A DNA stretch of 64,000 bases. Origin: Mycobacterium shinjukuense (GTDB taxonomy: Bacteria > Actinomycetota > Actinomycetes > Mycobacteriales > Mycobacteriaceae). The DNA is taken from the NCBI RefSeq assembly GCF_010730055.1, contig NZ_AP022575.1:992001-1056000 (forward strand), read 5' to 3'. Of this stretch, positions 50,283 to 59,102 are shown piece by piece (position 1 is the first letter of the stretch; the number at the start of each line of letters is the position of its first letter). Under the pieces are notes generated by a model. That model saw only the letters and a list, made by a program, of their open reading frames with translations, was not told the DNA's origin and searched no databases. Made by a program: the position numbers and the translations under genes.

Positions 50283-50703
50283 TACCAATGGGATCGTCGG
50301 CAGGGCTGACGTCGCCGATATTTCCCGGGCCCACCCGGTCCCCGTCACCGTGTCGGTGGCCGCGGGTGTCCGTTGGTGCGGCCGCGCTGGCGTCCGTGAT
50401 CGTTGTAACGGCTGCCGCGACGCACACCCTGCCGAGCCCGCGGCAAACGGCCCCGTCCGGGATGGTGGGCATGGCGTCGAGTGCCCCGGCACTGCAGCAC
50501 GCCTCAGCCAGGCAGACAGCTCCGAAGGAGCGAATGTGCAGCGGCGGCCGCGGCATCTGGTGGCGCTGTGGGCGGCGCTGACCCCGTCCGGCAAATCACG
50601 GCGAGCAATCAGGGAAATCGGTGAACGCTGCGGACCCAGATGTCAGCGCGCGCCAGACTGTGCGTGCGGGTTCGTGGCGCCAGCGGGTTTATAGACTGCG
50701 GCT
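50283..50703. other. Spacer between the two group II intron copies
   Basis: About 420 bases with no supportable gene. A plus-strand frame (VGAAALASVIVVTAAATHTLPSP near 50370-50440) looks like a signal peptide, but no mature domain follows. M. tuberculosis has Rv1924c here; no match was seen. It may be a decayed gene. Confidence 0.4.
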
Positions 50704-50898
50704 ATGTTGCGTCCTGAAAGTTGGACTGGACCAGCGGGCTGCAGTCCCGTCCCGCTAGGCACCGGGGCGCCGGGTAGGCCCCGGCTCGCGTAACCATGTC
50801 CAGCAGATCATCGGTAAGCCGTGTGCGGGACAGCCGCACGCACGGATCGAAAGGGGGATGGGGGAACGGGTCCGCACTGTGGACACCGCGCCCCTGAC
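50704..50898 (+). mobile_element. Internally deleted group II intron copy (about 195 bases)
   Basis: The first ~80 bases (ATGTTGCGTCCTG... to GGCCCCGGCTC) match the 5' end of the complete intron at 48298. From about 50786 (GCGTAACCATGT) it matches the complete copy from 50172 to its 3' end, including domain V at 50817-50846 (GACAG loop in place of GAAAA) and the CCCCTGAC terminus. Nearly all of the ribozyme body and the whole maturase gene are missing. Copy differences of about one in ten show it is not a recent product of the neighbour. It ends six bases before the fadD31 ATG. Confidence 0.88.
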
Positions 50899-50904
50899 CG
50901 GCCA

Positions 50905-52782
50905 ATGGATTACGGTTCCCGGCGGGACTCCGCGGCGCCACAAGGCCTGCTCGAGATCGAGGACTGCCTGGATGCCGACGGCGGTATCGCGTTGCCGCCG
51001 GACGCCACGCTGATCTCGCTCATCGAGCGCAACGTCGCCAACGTCGGCGATTCGGTGGCCTACCGTTACCTCGACCACACCCGTTCGGCCGACGGACATG
51101 CCCTGGAAGTGACCTGGTCCCAATTCGGTGTCCGACTGCGGGCCATCGGGGCACACGTGCAACGGTTCGCCGGCCCCGGTGACCGGGTTGCCATCCTCGC
51201 GCCGCAGGGCATCGACTACGTCGCCGGCCACTACGCCGCCATCAAGGCCGGCACCATCGCGGTGCCGTTGTTTGCCCCGGAGCTGCCGGGCCACGCCGAA
51301 CGTCTGGACACCGCGCTGCGCGATTCCAAACCCGCCGTCGTCCTGACGACGACGGCGGCGCAAGACGCCGTCGAGGCTTTCTTGCACCATCGTGCCGACC
51401 TGCACGGGACGCGAGTCCTGGTGATCGATCAGATACCCGACACGGCGGCCGAACTGTTCGCCCCGGTGGAGCTGGACCTGGACGCGGTATGCCACTTGCA
51501 GTACACCTCGGGCGCGACCCGGCCCCCCGTCGGCGTGGAGATCACCCACCGGGCGGTGGGTACCAACCTGGTGCAGATGATCCTGTCGATCGACCTGCTG
51601 AACCGAAACACCCACGGCGTCAGCTGGTTACCGCTGTATCACGACATGGGCCTGTCAATGATCGGCTTTCCAGCGGTGTACGGCGGGCACTCCACCCTGA
51701 TGTCGCCAACGGCGTTCGTGCGCCGGCCGTTGCGGTGGATCCAGGCGCTGTCCGCCGGGTCACGGACCGGCCGCGTCGTCACCGCGGCACCGAACTTCGC
51801 CTACGAGTGGGCCGCCCAACGCGGACTGCCCAGCCACGGCGACGATATCGACCTCAGTAATGTCGTGCTGATCATCGGTTCCGAACCGGTAAGCATCGAT
51901 GCGATAACGACATTCAACAAAGCGTTCGCGCCCCACGGCCTGCCGCGCACCGCGTTCAAACCGTCGTATGGCATCGCCGAGGCGACGCTGATGGTCGCAA
52001 CCATTGACCACGCCGCCGAACCGACGGTCGCCTATCTTGACCGCGAGCGGCTGGGCGCCGGTCGGGCCGTGCGGGTCGCGGCGGATGACCCCAACGCCGT
52101 CCTGCAGGTGTCGTGTGGCCAGGTGGCTCGCAGCTTGTGGGCGGTGATCGTCGACCCCGATGCGGGCACGGAACTGCGCGACGGTGAGGTCGGCGAAGTC
52201 TGGTTGCAGGGCGACAACGTCGGCCGAGGCTACTGGGGACGGCCCGACCAAACCCGGCGGACCTTCGGGGCCAGGTTACGGTCGCTGCTTGCCGAGGGCA
52301 GCCATGCCGACGGCGCGACGATCGACGGCACCTGGCTGCGGACCGGGGATCTGGGGGTCTACCTCGACGGCGAGCTCTACATCACCGGCCGCATCGCGGA
52401 TCTGGTGACCATCGACGGCCGCAACCACTATCCGCAGGACATCGAGGCCACCGCGGCAGAGGCTTCACCGACCGTACGACGGGGATATGTCACGGCTTTC
52501 GCGGTACCGGCAGCTGGGGGCGGTAGCCAACAATTGGTCATCATCGCCGAACGCGCAGCGGGCACCAGTCGCGCCGACCCGCAGCCGGTGATCGCGGCGA
52601 TACAGGCGGCGATCTGGAACCGGCACGGGTTGCACGTTGCCGACGTGCGCCTGCTACCGGCGGGCGCCATCCCGCGGACCACCAGCGGCAAGCTGGCCCG
52701 GCTGGCCTGCCGCGCCCAATATCTCGATGGGGCGTGGGGACATACCGGACGGCAGGATGATCGACCTACCACGCGGACATGA
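50905..52782 (+). CDS. fadD31: Fatty acyl-AMP ligase FadD31
   Basis: A 625-residue FAAL-type adenylate-forming enzyme that activates long-chain acyl groups as acyl-AMP for transfer to a partner such as a polyketide synthase. Motifs are LQYTSGATRPPVGVEITH (P-loop, about 198-215), SWLPLYHDMGLSMIG near 240, FKPSYGIAEATL near 355 and WLRTGDLGVYLDGELYITGR near 480, with DLVTIDGRNHYPQDIE next. The C-terminal Lys is in IPRTTSGKLARLACR. The ATG at 50905 lies six bases after the deleted intron, so its original promoter and leader may have been displaced. Orthologue of Rv1925c by neighbours. Confidence 0.9.
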   Translation: MDYGSRRDSAAPQGLLEIEDCLDADGGIALPPDATLISLIERNVANVGDSVAYRYLDHTRSADGHALEVTWSQFGVRLRAIGAHVQRFAGPGDRVAILAPQGIDYVAGHYAAIKAGTIAVPLFAPELPGHAERLDTALRDSKPAVVLTTTAAQDAVEAFLHHRADLHGTRVLVIDQIPDTAAELFAPVELDLDAVCHLQYTSGATRPPVGVEITHRAVGTNLVQMILSIDLLNRNTHGVSWLPLYHDMGLSMIGFPAVYGGHSTLMSPTAFVRRPLRWIQALSAGSRTGRVVTAAPNFAYEWAAQRGLPSHGDDIDLSNVVLIIGSEPVSIDAITTFNKAFAPHGLPRTAFKPSYGIAEATLMVATIDHAAEPTVAYLDRERLGAGRAVRVAADDPNAVLQVSCGQVARSLWAVIVDPDAGTELRDGEVGEVWLQGDNVGRGYWGRPDQTRRTFGARLRSLLAEGSHADGATIDGTWLRTGDLGVYLDGELYITGRIADLVTIDGRNHYPQDIEATAAEASPTVRRGYVTAFAVPAAGGGSQQLVIIAERAAGTSRADPQPVIAAIQAAIWNRHGLHVADVRLLPAGAIPRTTSGKLARLACRAQYLDGAWGHTGRQDDRPTTRT

Positions 52783-52939
52783 CCGGTTCACCTGCGTGAT
52801 CAATCCATCGGGGGCCGATTCCACCCCGGTCAAGCCGACCATCGCCACCCGCCCGCGCCTGTGGAGCCGTATCTCTCTGGGATGCGTTGCGGGAGCTGAT
52901 ATGTGCCCACCAGATCACGATGGGCATCATTCCCCCGGC

Positions 52940-53419
52940 CTAGGGACCCCAGATCAACAGATCCTCCATCCCGTTGTTCATCGCAACGATGGTCGGCGCT
53001 GGACCGGTGACATCGAAGTAGATTTTGCCGCTCGACTGGGCACCCTGCGGGATGGTGGCCCCGCTGATGCCGTCCACGGTCGCGGCTTGCCACAGCACTC
53101 GGTAATTGATGCCGCTGTCGGTACGTGCATTGAATTGCGAGATGGCGGGGGTGACCGCACCCCGGATCGCATTGACGGTGGCGGTGGCCTCCCAGACCTG
53201 GCCGGCCACCGGGTAGCCCGGGATCGTGTCGGTGCTGGATTTGAGGTCACTGACCTTCCAGGAAAGGACAACTTGGCCAACGCTGTCGGTCATGGTCAAC
53301 TCACTGCCGAGTTTGCCGGCAATGGGATAGCCGGCGAATGCGATCGGCGCTGCAATGGCGGCCGCCGATGCCATGGCCCCGACCGCTACCGCCGTCTTTA
53401 TCGTCGTGGTGATCTTCAT
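52940..53419 (-). CDS. mpt63: Secreted immunogenic protein Mpt63
   Basis: A 159-residue secreted protein. The signal peptide (MKITTTIKTAVAVGAMASAA...APIAFA) is cleaved before GYPIAGKLG, near residue 30. The mature protein is close to M. tuberculosis MPT63 (Rv1926c): GSELTMTDSVGQVVLSWKVSD, WEATATVNAIRGAVTP, and the tail NNGMEDLLIWGP. The fold is an immunoglobulin-like beta-sandwich. Function unknown; known antigen. It is convergent with fadD31 and divergent from the DUF2071 gene (153 bases). Confidence 0.96.
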   Translation of the reverse strand: MKITTTIKTAVAVGAMASAAAIAAPIAFAGYPIAGKLGSELTMTDSVGQVVLSWKVSDLKSSTDTIPGYPVAGQVWEATATVNAIRGAVTPAISQFNARTDSGINYRVLWQAATVDGISGATIPQGAQSSGKIYFDVTGPAPTIVAMNNGMEDLLIWGP

Positions 53420-53572
53420 TGGTCCTCCACTACTCGTTAGGGCGATTACATCGTTACCGAATCCGTGTTATCGAATCCGTCGATGTAATCCCTCAACTTT
53501 AAGCCGGCAATGGCCATTTCTTCATCCCCGCGTGCGCTGTCGAACACCTGCGGGGCGTGCCACGATGGTGCG

Positions 53573-54346
53573 ATGACCGCTATTTCGGGCACGTCGCCCA
53601 CCGAACCCGGCGATATCTCGGCCCTGGCGGGTTACCCGGTAACGGCGCCGCCGCTACCCCGCCCGGTGACCTTCGATCAGTGCTGGCGTGACCTGACCTT
53701 CGTGCATTGGCCGGTGCGGCCCGAACGAATCGAGGGCATGTATCCACCCGGGACGCGTCCCGACGTGTTCGCCGACGGCATGACCTACGTCGGGCTGGTG
53801 CCGTTTGCCATGCACAGGACTAAATTGGGCACCTCGCTGCCGCTTCCGTATTTCGGCAGCTTCCTGGAGACCAACATCCGGCTGTACTCCATCGATGATG
53901 CCGGCCGACACGGGGTCGTCTTCCGGTCGCTGGAAACGGCGCGGCTGGCGGTGGTCCCCGTTACCCGGATCGGCCTGGGCGTTCCCTACACGTGGGCGAA
54001 GATGCGCATGACGCAATCCGGCGAACAGATCACGTATCACAGTGTGCGGCGCTGGCCGCGACGCGGACTGCGCAGCCGACTGACGATCAGCGTCGGCGAC
54101 GCGGTTGAACCCACGCCGCTGGAGGTGTGGCTCACCGCCCGCTGGGGCGCGCACACCCGCAAGGCCGGCCGGACATGGTGGATACCCAACGAGCACGAAA
54201 CCTGGCCCATGCGTTTGGCGGAGATCGTCGAACTGGACGACGAACTGCTGGGCGCCAGCGGGGTGCAACCGGCGGGCGACCGCCTGCGTGCGCTGTTTTC
54301 CCCCGGCGTGCGCACGCGTTTCGGCCGCCCCTGCCCGGTCCGGTAG
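53573..54346 (+). CDS. DUF2071 protein, Rv1927-like
   Basis: A 257-residue protein of the YqjF/DUF2071 family. Conserved blocks are RDLTFVHWPVRPERIEGMYPPG near 42-64, YVGLVPFAMHRTK near 76, YFGSFLETNIRLYS near 96, and TARWGAHTRKAGRTWW near 200. There is no signal peptide. The ATG at 53573 gives exactly the recalled Rv1927 length. Function unknown. M. tuberculosis Rv1928c-Rv1931c, which should follow, are absent: tpx comes next after 142 bases. Confidence 0.87.
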   Translation: MTAISGTSPTEPGDISALAGYPVTAPPLPRPVTFDQCWRDLTFVHWPVRPERIEGMYPPGTRPDVFADGMTYVGLVPFAMHRTKLGTSLPLPYFGSFLETNIRLYSIDDAGRHGVVFRSLETARLAVVPVTRIGLGVPYTWAKMRMTQSGEQITYHSVRRWPRRGLRSRLTISVGDAVEPTPLEVWLTARWGAHTRKAGRTWWIPNEHETWPMRLAEIVELDDELLGASGVQPAGDRLRALFSPGVRTRFGRPCPVR

Positions 54347-54488
54347 GACCGCACGTGGACGGGCCGTTGCGGGCATTCACAGACATCCACGGCCATGTCG
54401 GCTACGTCATGTGGCCCACAGATGAGGACAGGCACGGTCAACCGAGCCCGACCGACCGCCGGCTTGGCGGCCTTGGCAGACTGTGCGC

Positions 54489-54986
54489 ATGGCACAGATA
54501 ACCCTGCGTGGAAATGCGATCAATACCGTTGGTGAGCTACCCGCTGTCGGGTCACCGGCCCCGGACTTCACACTGACCGGGGGTGACCTCGGGGCGATCA
54601 GCCGCGACCAATTCCGGGGTAAGCCCGTGTTGCTGAACATCTTTCCCTCGGTGGACACCCCGGTGTGCGCGACGAGCGTGCGGACCTTCGATCAACGCGC
54701 CGCCGCGAGTGGTGCCACCGTGCTGTGCGTGTCCAAGGATCTTCCGTTCGCCCAGAAGCGTTTCTGCGGCGCCGAGGCCACCGACAACGTGACGGTGGCC
54801 TCGGCGTTCCGGAGCGGCTTTGGCGAGGACTACGGGGTCACCATCGCCGATGGCCCGATGGCCGGGCTGCTTGCCCGGGCCATCGTGGTGATCGGCGCCG
54901 ACGGCAACGTCGCCTACACCGAATTGGTGCCAGAAATCGGGCAAGAGCCCAACTACGAGGCCGCGCTGGCGGCACTGCGCGAGTAG
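54489..54986 (+). CDS. tpx: Thiol peroxidase Tpx
   Basis: A 165-residue atypical 2-Cys peroxiredoxin that reduces hydrogen peroxide and alkyl peroxides with thioredoxin. The peroxidatic Cys60 is in FPSVDTPVCATSVRTF, with Thr57 and Arg130-type partners. The resolving Cys93 is in DLPFAQKRFCG; Cys80 is also present. The ATG at 54489 gives the usual MAQITLRGN start; the upstream GTG at 54483 is less likely. Orthologue of Rv1932. Confidence 0.96.
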   Translation: MAQITLRGNAINTVGELPAVGSPAPDFTLTGGDLGAISRDQFRGKPVLLNIFPSVDTPVCATSVRTFDQRAAASGATVLCVSKDLPFAQKRFCGAEATDNVTVASAFRSGFGEDYGVTIADGPMAGLLARAIVVIGADGNVAYTELVPEIGQEPNYEAALAALRE

Positions 54987-55023
54987 GCTGCTACGCCGAC
55001 TCGATGTCCCGCCCACGTGGGGC

Positions 55024-55200
55024 CTACTCGTTGGCGAATTCTGGCGGCGCCACCGCCGCTGTGCCCATACCGAGGGGAGTTCTGCCGTCTGGGAGCGGGT
55101 GATAGTCCGCGCAGCCCGCAATCAGCGACGCAGCCAGTACCGCCAACACCCCGCCGAGCACCCGCATTGCCAACTTCGTCATGTTGTTCCTCGCATTCAT
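55024..55200 (-). CDS. Small lipoprotein (58 residues)
   Basis: A short lipoprotein: ALMRVLGG-type signal (LAMRVLGGVLAVLAASLIAGC) with lipobox LIAGC and Cys30. Only 28 residues follow (ADYHPLPDGRTPLGMGTAAVAPPEF). The ATG at 55200 has AAGGA 12 bases before it. It is convergent with tpx, with 37 bases between. No family recognised; similar small lipoproteins are often missed by annotation. Confidence 0.65.
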   Translation of the reverse strand: MNARNNMTKLAMRVLGGVLAVLAASLIAGCADYHPLPDGRTPLGMGTAAVAPPEFANE

Positions 55201-55582
55201 AGAGCGTTCCTTTCGGTCGCCGTTGCACCACGGCGCGCAATTCCAAGCTATCATCGGCGCCATCCGTTGAAAATGGCTTTTGGGTAAAATCAAAACCGCT
55301 GGAGCGAGCTGGTCGGCGGTGGCATCGGTCTCGATCTGATATCGAATAGTCTTGTTACACAAGCAGTTTCGAAGGCCTCGGATCGTTGGCGGGACTTGGA
55401 AAATTCAATTGCCAGGTCAGCGATGCGCCATTGCTGCCGCGCCCTGAAGTATGTCAAAGTATTTGACACTGGCGCGTAAAATATCTTGACAAAGACAAGC
55501 ACTTCTCATCACCCAAGCCGTCGGACCATTTCAGCCGGCGGCGGTGCGTCCACCGGACCGCGTCATCGCCCTGCGGTGGGGG
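55201..55582. other. Intergenic region upstream of the small lipoprotein
   Basis: About 380 bases, AT-richer than its flanks (55240-55510), between the small lipoprotein and the end of fadE18. It holds a perfect inverted repeat at 55452 and a TTGACA near 55484. No gene seen. The low GC hints at inserted or unconstrained DNA. Confidence 0.45.
55452..55468. promoter_or_regulatory. Perfect inverted repeat TGTCAAA-GTA-TTTGACA
   Basis: Seven-base perfect arms with a three-base spacer, in an AT-rich block. The size fits a dimeric repressor site (TetR or GntR type). It is 252 bases before the minus-strand start of the small lipoprotein, and no plus-strand gene follows. The regulator is unknown. Confidence 0.45.
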
Positions 55583-56674
55583 CTACAGTCCGGCGCGATC
55601 GGCGAGCAGCGCACGATGTCGCGCGCTGCTGCCGAAGAGTGCTTCGGAGGTCTTGGCCCGGCGGTAATACAGGTGCAGGTCGTGCTCCCAGGCGAAGGCG
55701 ATGCCGCCGTGGACCTGGATGGCGGAGCCGGCGCACAGCGTGAAGGTGTCTGCTGCCTGCGCCTTCGCCAATGGTGCGGTAATCGCCAGCTCGTCGTCGT
55801 CGGCTGCGCTCATCGCGGCGAACATCACCGTCGCCTGGGTCGCATCGATCTCGATCATCATGTCGGCGCAGGCGTGCTTGACCGCCTGGAAGGAACCGAT
55901 CGGTCGATCGAATTGAGTTCGCCGCCCGGCGTATTGCACCGCCAGGTCGAGGCAGGCCTCGGCGCCGCCCAGCATCTCGGCGGCCAACAGCACCCGGGCC
56001 ACGTCGAGCACCCGCTCCATATCGTCGGGCGTCCCGGCGGTCAGCGCCTCGGCGGGGGACCGCGCCAGCTGTAGCGTGGCGACGGGCCGGGTGAGGTCGA
56101 ACGAGGGCAACCGGCGGACGGTGACCCCTGGCGCGTCGGCCGCCACGACGTGCGGGACGATCGATCCGTCGACCACCGCCGGCACCACGAACAGGTCGGC
56201 GAGGTGACCGTGCAGCACCGGGGTGCACTCGCCGGTGAGTGCCGGCCGACCGTCGCGCCGCACGGCCCGAACGGAGGTGGCCGACGCGACGTCGTGGCCA
56301 CTGACGGCGAGCGTTCCGATCTGCTCGCCGGTAAGCAGACCGGCAAGCAGGCTCTTGCTCTGCTCGTCGTCGCCCATGCGCAGAATAGCTTCGATCGCAA
56401 AAACCGTGGCCGCAAAGGGAATTGGGGTGAGCGCCCGGCCGAGTTCGCTGAACGCGATCGCGGTCTCGACCAGGGTGGCACCCACTCCGCCGCGCTCCGG
56501 CGGGACGTGCAGCGCCGGCAGCTCGAGCTCGGTGCAGATCCGTTGCCACAGCCTGCGGTCGGGTCCGCCCGCGCCGGCCATCTCCCGCACCCGCGCGGGC
56601 GGGGCCTGATCATGAAGGAAGCCGCGCAGCGACGCACGGAAAGCGTCTTGTTCGGTGCTGTACTGGAAGTCCAC
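55583..56674 (-). CDS. fadE18: Acyl-CoA dehydrogenase FadE18
   Basis: A 363-residue acyl-CoA dehydrogenase subunit. The N terminus (MDFQYSTEQDAFRASLRGFL) is standard, and PALHVPPERGGVGATLVETAIAF near 55 and AVQYAGRRTQFDRPIGSFQAVKH near 268-290 are family blocks. IQVHGGIAFAWEHDLHLYYRR is near the C terminus. The usual catalytic Glu of the YxGGxxE region is not obvious here. The GTG start is one base after the fadE17 stop. Adjacent fadE pairs in mycobacteria form alpha2beta2 enzymes acting on sterol side chains or rings, so FadE17-FadE18 is likely one enzyme. Confidence 0.92.
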   Translation of the reverse strand: MDFQYSTEQDAFRASLRGFLHDQAPPARVREMAGAGGPDRRLWQRICTELELPALHVPPERGGVGATLVETAIAFSELGRALTPIPFAATVFAIEAILRMGDDEQSKSLLAGLLTGEQIGTLAVSGHDVASATSVRAVRRDGRPALTGECTPVLHGHLADLFVVPAVVDGSIVPHVVAADAPGVTVRRLPSFDLTRPVATLQLARSPAEALTAGTPDDMERVLDVARVLLAAEMLGGAEACLDLAVQYAGRRTQFDRPIGSFQAVKHACADMMIEIDATQATVMFAAMSAADDDELAITAPLAKAQAADTFTLCAGSAIQVHGGIAFAWEHDLHLYYRRAKTSEALFGSSARHRALLADRAGL

Positions 56675-56675
56675 G

Positions 56676-57905
56676 TCAGCCGACCACTTCCGGGCGTGGT
56701 TCCCGGGGGAGCCCCAGCAGCTGCTCGCCGATCACGTTGCGCTGGATCTGCGAACTGCCGGCATAGATCGTCGCGGCACGCGCGTAGAGCAGCTCGTCCA
56801 TCCAGCAGGCCGGGGAGTTCGGCGTGCCCGCCTCCGGGACCAGCCGTGCTCCGCCGTTTCCCGGTCCCTGCGGGCCCAGCGCATCGAGCCCGAGGATGTC
56901 CACGGCGAGCTCGGTGTAGCGGCGGAAGTATTCGCTCCAGATGACCTTCGTGATCGCGGCCTCGGCGCCGGGCAACTGCCCGTTGAGGGCCCGGGTGAGG
57001 CCACGGTAACCCCGGTACCGCATGATCTGAACCCGGGAGAAGCACCACGCCAACCCATCCCGGATACGCGGGTCGACGAGGACGCCGCGCTCGCGGGCCA
57101 GTTCGCGCAACCGCTGCAGGTCCCGGCCGAAATCGATGGCGGCGGTGGCGATGTGCGATCCGCGTTCGAAGCCGAGCAGCGTCATGGCGGTCGACCAGCC
57201 GTCGCCGACCCGGCCGACGACATTGCCGGCGCTGGTGCGGGCATCGGTCAGGAAGACCTCGCTGAACGAGGAGTGCCCGGCCGCGTTGACGATCGGCCGG
57301 ACCACGACGCCGGGCTGGTCCATGGGCACCAGCAGAAACGACAGGCCCCGGTGTTTCGGAGCGCTGGGATCGGTCCGAGCCAGCAGGAAGATCCAGTTTG
57401 CGGTGGTGCCGGCCGACGTCCAGATTTTGTGGCCGTTGATCACCCATTCGTCACCGTCGAGCACCCCCCTGGTGCGCACCGAGGCCAGGTCGGAGCCGGC
57501 CTCGGGCTCGGAGAAGCCCTGGCACCACCGGTGCTCGCCGCTGAGGATGCGCGGCAGGAAATGCCGCTTCTGCGCCTCGGAACCCAGGGCGATCAGGGTG
57601 TTGCCCAGCAGGTCGATTCCGAGCAGGTCGTTTTCCGCGCGTTCGGGCGCGCCGGCGCGGGCGAATTCCTCGGCGAGCACCACCTGTTCCATCGGGGACA
57701 GGCCGCCGCCGCCGTATTCCGTCGGCCAGGACACCGCGACCAGGCCAGCGCCGGCCAGGGCCCGCCGCCAGTGCCGGGCGAACTCTTCCCGCTCGTGGGG
57801 CGGCAGCGCCCCGGGTCCGGGCCACCCGGGCGGCAGGTGCTCGGCCACAAACTCCCGGATCCGGTCGCGGAACGCTTCCGCTTCGGGTGGGTAGCTGACG
57901 TCCAC
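56676..57905 (-). CDS. fadE17: Acyl-CoA dehydrogenase FadE17
   Basis: A 409-residue acyl-CoA dehydrogenase. FAD- and substrate-binding motifs are visible: WPTEYGGGGLSPMEQVVLAEEF near 60-82, CQGFSEPEAGSDLASVRT near 138, NGHKIWTSAGTTANWIFLLAR near 167, and TIYAGSSQIQRNVIGEQLLGLPR at the C terminus. The GTG at 57905 gives the length recalled for Rv1934c. It follows echA13 by 16 bases and runs into fadE18: one operon. Confidence 0.93.
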   Translation of the reverse strand: MDVSYPPEAEAFRDRIREFVAEHLPPGWPGPGALPPHEREEFARHWRRALAGAGLVAVSWPTEYGGGGLSPMEQVVLAEEFARAGAPERAENDLLGIDLLGNTLIALGSEAQKRHFLPRILSGEHRWCQGFSEPEAGSDLASVRTRGVLDGDEWVINGHKIWTSAGTTANWIFLLARTDPSAPKHRGLSFLLVPMDQPGVVVRPIVNAAGHSSFSEVFLTDARTSAGNVVGRVGDGWSTAMTLLGFERGSHIATAAIDFGRDLQRLRELARERGVLVDPRIRDGLAWCFSRVQIMRYRGYRGLTRALNGQLPGAEAAITKVIWSEYFRRYTELAVDILGLDALGPQGPGNGGARLVPEAGTPNSPACWMDELLYARAATIYAGSSQIQRNVIGEQLLGLPREPRPEVVG

Positions 57906-57921
57906 TGCGCGCGTCCAGGCG

Positions 57922-58878
57922 TCAGGGCCGTTGCTTGCACGCCGGCCGGATCTGCGGTGCGGCGCGCCAGTCCTCCAGGCCGTACTCGACCGTTCCGTAG
58001 GACAGCTTGCCGCCGGTGACTTCGCCCCAGTGCGCGTGATTGAGCTGGTGGATCTTGAAGCAACCGTCCAGCGCGGCGGAAAACCCCATGGCATCGACGG
58101 TTTGGTTCACCGATTCCTTGATCAGCAGTGCCGCCATCGTCGGCACCTTCGCGATCCGACGCGCGAATTCGATTGTGCTGGTCGCGAGTTCGTCAGCGGG
58201 AAACACCTTGCTGACCATCCCCAGCGCGTGGGCCTCGTCGGCGCCTATGCAGTCGCCGGTGAGCAGCAGTTCCTTGGTCTTGCGCGGCCCGAACTCCCAC
58301 GGATGTCCGAAGTACTCGACCCCGCACATGCCCAGCCGGGTGCCGACCACATCGGCGAACACGGTGTCCTCGCTGGCGACGATCAGATCGCAGCACCAGG
58401 CCAGCATCAACCCCGCCGACAGCACGGCCCCGTGCACCTGGGCGATGGTGATCTTGCGCAGGTTGCGCCACCGCTTGGTGTTTTCGAAGTAGTAGTGCCA
58501 CTCCTGGCGGTTGCGTGACTCGACCCCGCCGAAGGTCGCCCCGTTGCACCGGTAGCTGGGGTGCTGGTCCGGCCCCGGCGAGCGTTCCCGGATATCGTCA
58601 GTGGATCCGAGGTCGTGACCGGCGGAGAAGGCGGGGCCGGCGGCCCGCAGGATCACCACCCGGACGGTGTCGTCCGCCTCGGCAAGTTCGAAGGCGGCGC
58701 CCAGCTCGACCAGCATGCCGCGGGTCTGGGCGTTGCGTTGTTTCGGGCGGTCCAGGGTGATCGCGGCGATGCGCCCATCGTCGATGGTTTCGTAGCGGAT
58801 GTATTCGAACTCCCGGGGCCGTCGGGAGCGTTCCCCGTCCGACCGGCGATCGACCGGACCGACCCCGCCGACGAACAT
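57922..58878 (-). CDS. echA13: Enoyl-CoA hydratase/isomerase-like EchA13
   Basis: A 318-residue crotonase-family protein; the residues FSAGHDLGS near 88 and HGAVLSAGLMLAWCCDLIVASEDTVFAD near 140-168 form the oxyanion hole. Length and the insert YRCNGATFGGVESRNRQEWHYYF are typical of this mycobacterial subgroup. It may hydrate or hydrolyse CoA esters. First gene of the echA13-fadE17-fadE18 operon; reported in M. tuberculosis as part of the Mce3R regulon. Confidence 0.92.
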   Translation of the reverse strand: MFVGGVGPVDRRSDGERSRRPREFEYIRYETIDDGRIAAITLDRPKQRNAQTRGMLVELGAAFELAEADDTVRVVILRAAGPAFSAGHDLGSTDDIRERSPGPDQHPSYRCNGATFGGVESRNRQEWHYYFENTKRWRNLRKITIAQVHGAVLSAGLMLAWCCDLIVASEDTVFADVVGTRLGMCGVEYFGHPWEFGPRKTKELLLTGDCIGADEAHALGMVSKVFPADELATSTIEFARRIAKVPTMAALLIKESVNQTVDAMGFSAALDGCFKIHQLNHAHWGEVTGGKLSYGTVEYGLEDWRAAPQIRPACKQRP

Positions 58879-59102
58879 GTCCGCTCCTTACTGGACGTGA
58901 ACGGCTGACCTGTGCGAGGTTACCCGCCCCTTAGCCAACATGTCCATAGCCAATACGCACATGAGAGCGATCAATATAGACAAATTCCCATGCAAAGAAG
59001 CACTTGTGTACAACGAAGTATCTTGGTAGTACTGTGATATACGCAAAGGGCGCCACCGCAGCGCGCCGGGCATCCGACCGGTACAACCAGGAAGGGTTGA
59101 CG
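58879..59102. promoter_or_regulatory. Divergent promoter region, echA13 / melF
   Basis: 224 bases shared by the two divergent lipid/redox operons, AT-rich from 58960 to 59045. In M. tuberculosis this intergenic region is a target of the TetR-type repressor Mce3R. Short arms such as AGTA...TACT near 59020-59036 are visible, but I cannot assign the operator exactly. Confidence 0.5.

Noticed and set aside
50119..50556. Minus-strand open frame overlapping the intron 3' end and the spacer (candidate Rv1924c)
   Set aside because: It runs through the ribozyme domain V and shows no conserved composition; the intron explains the overlapped part.
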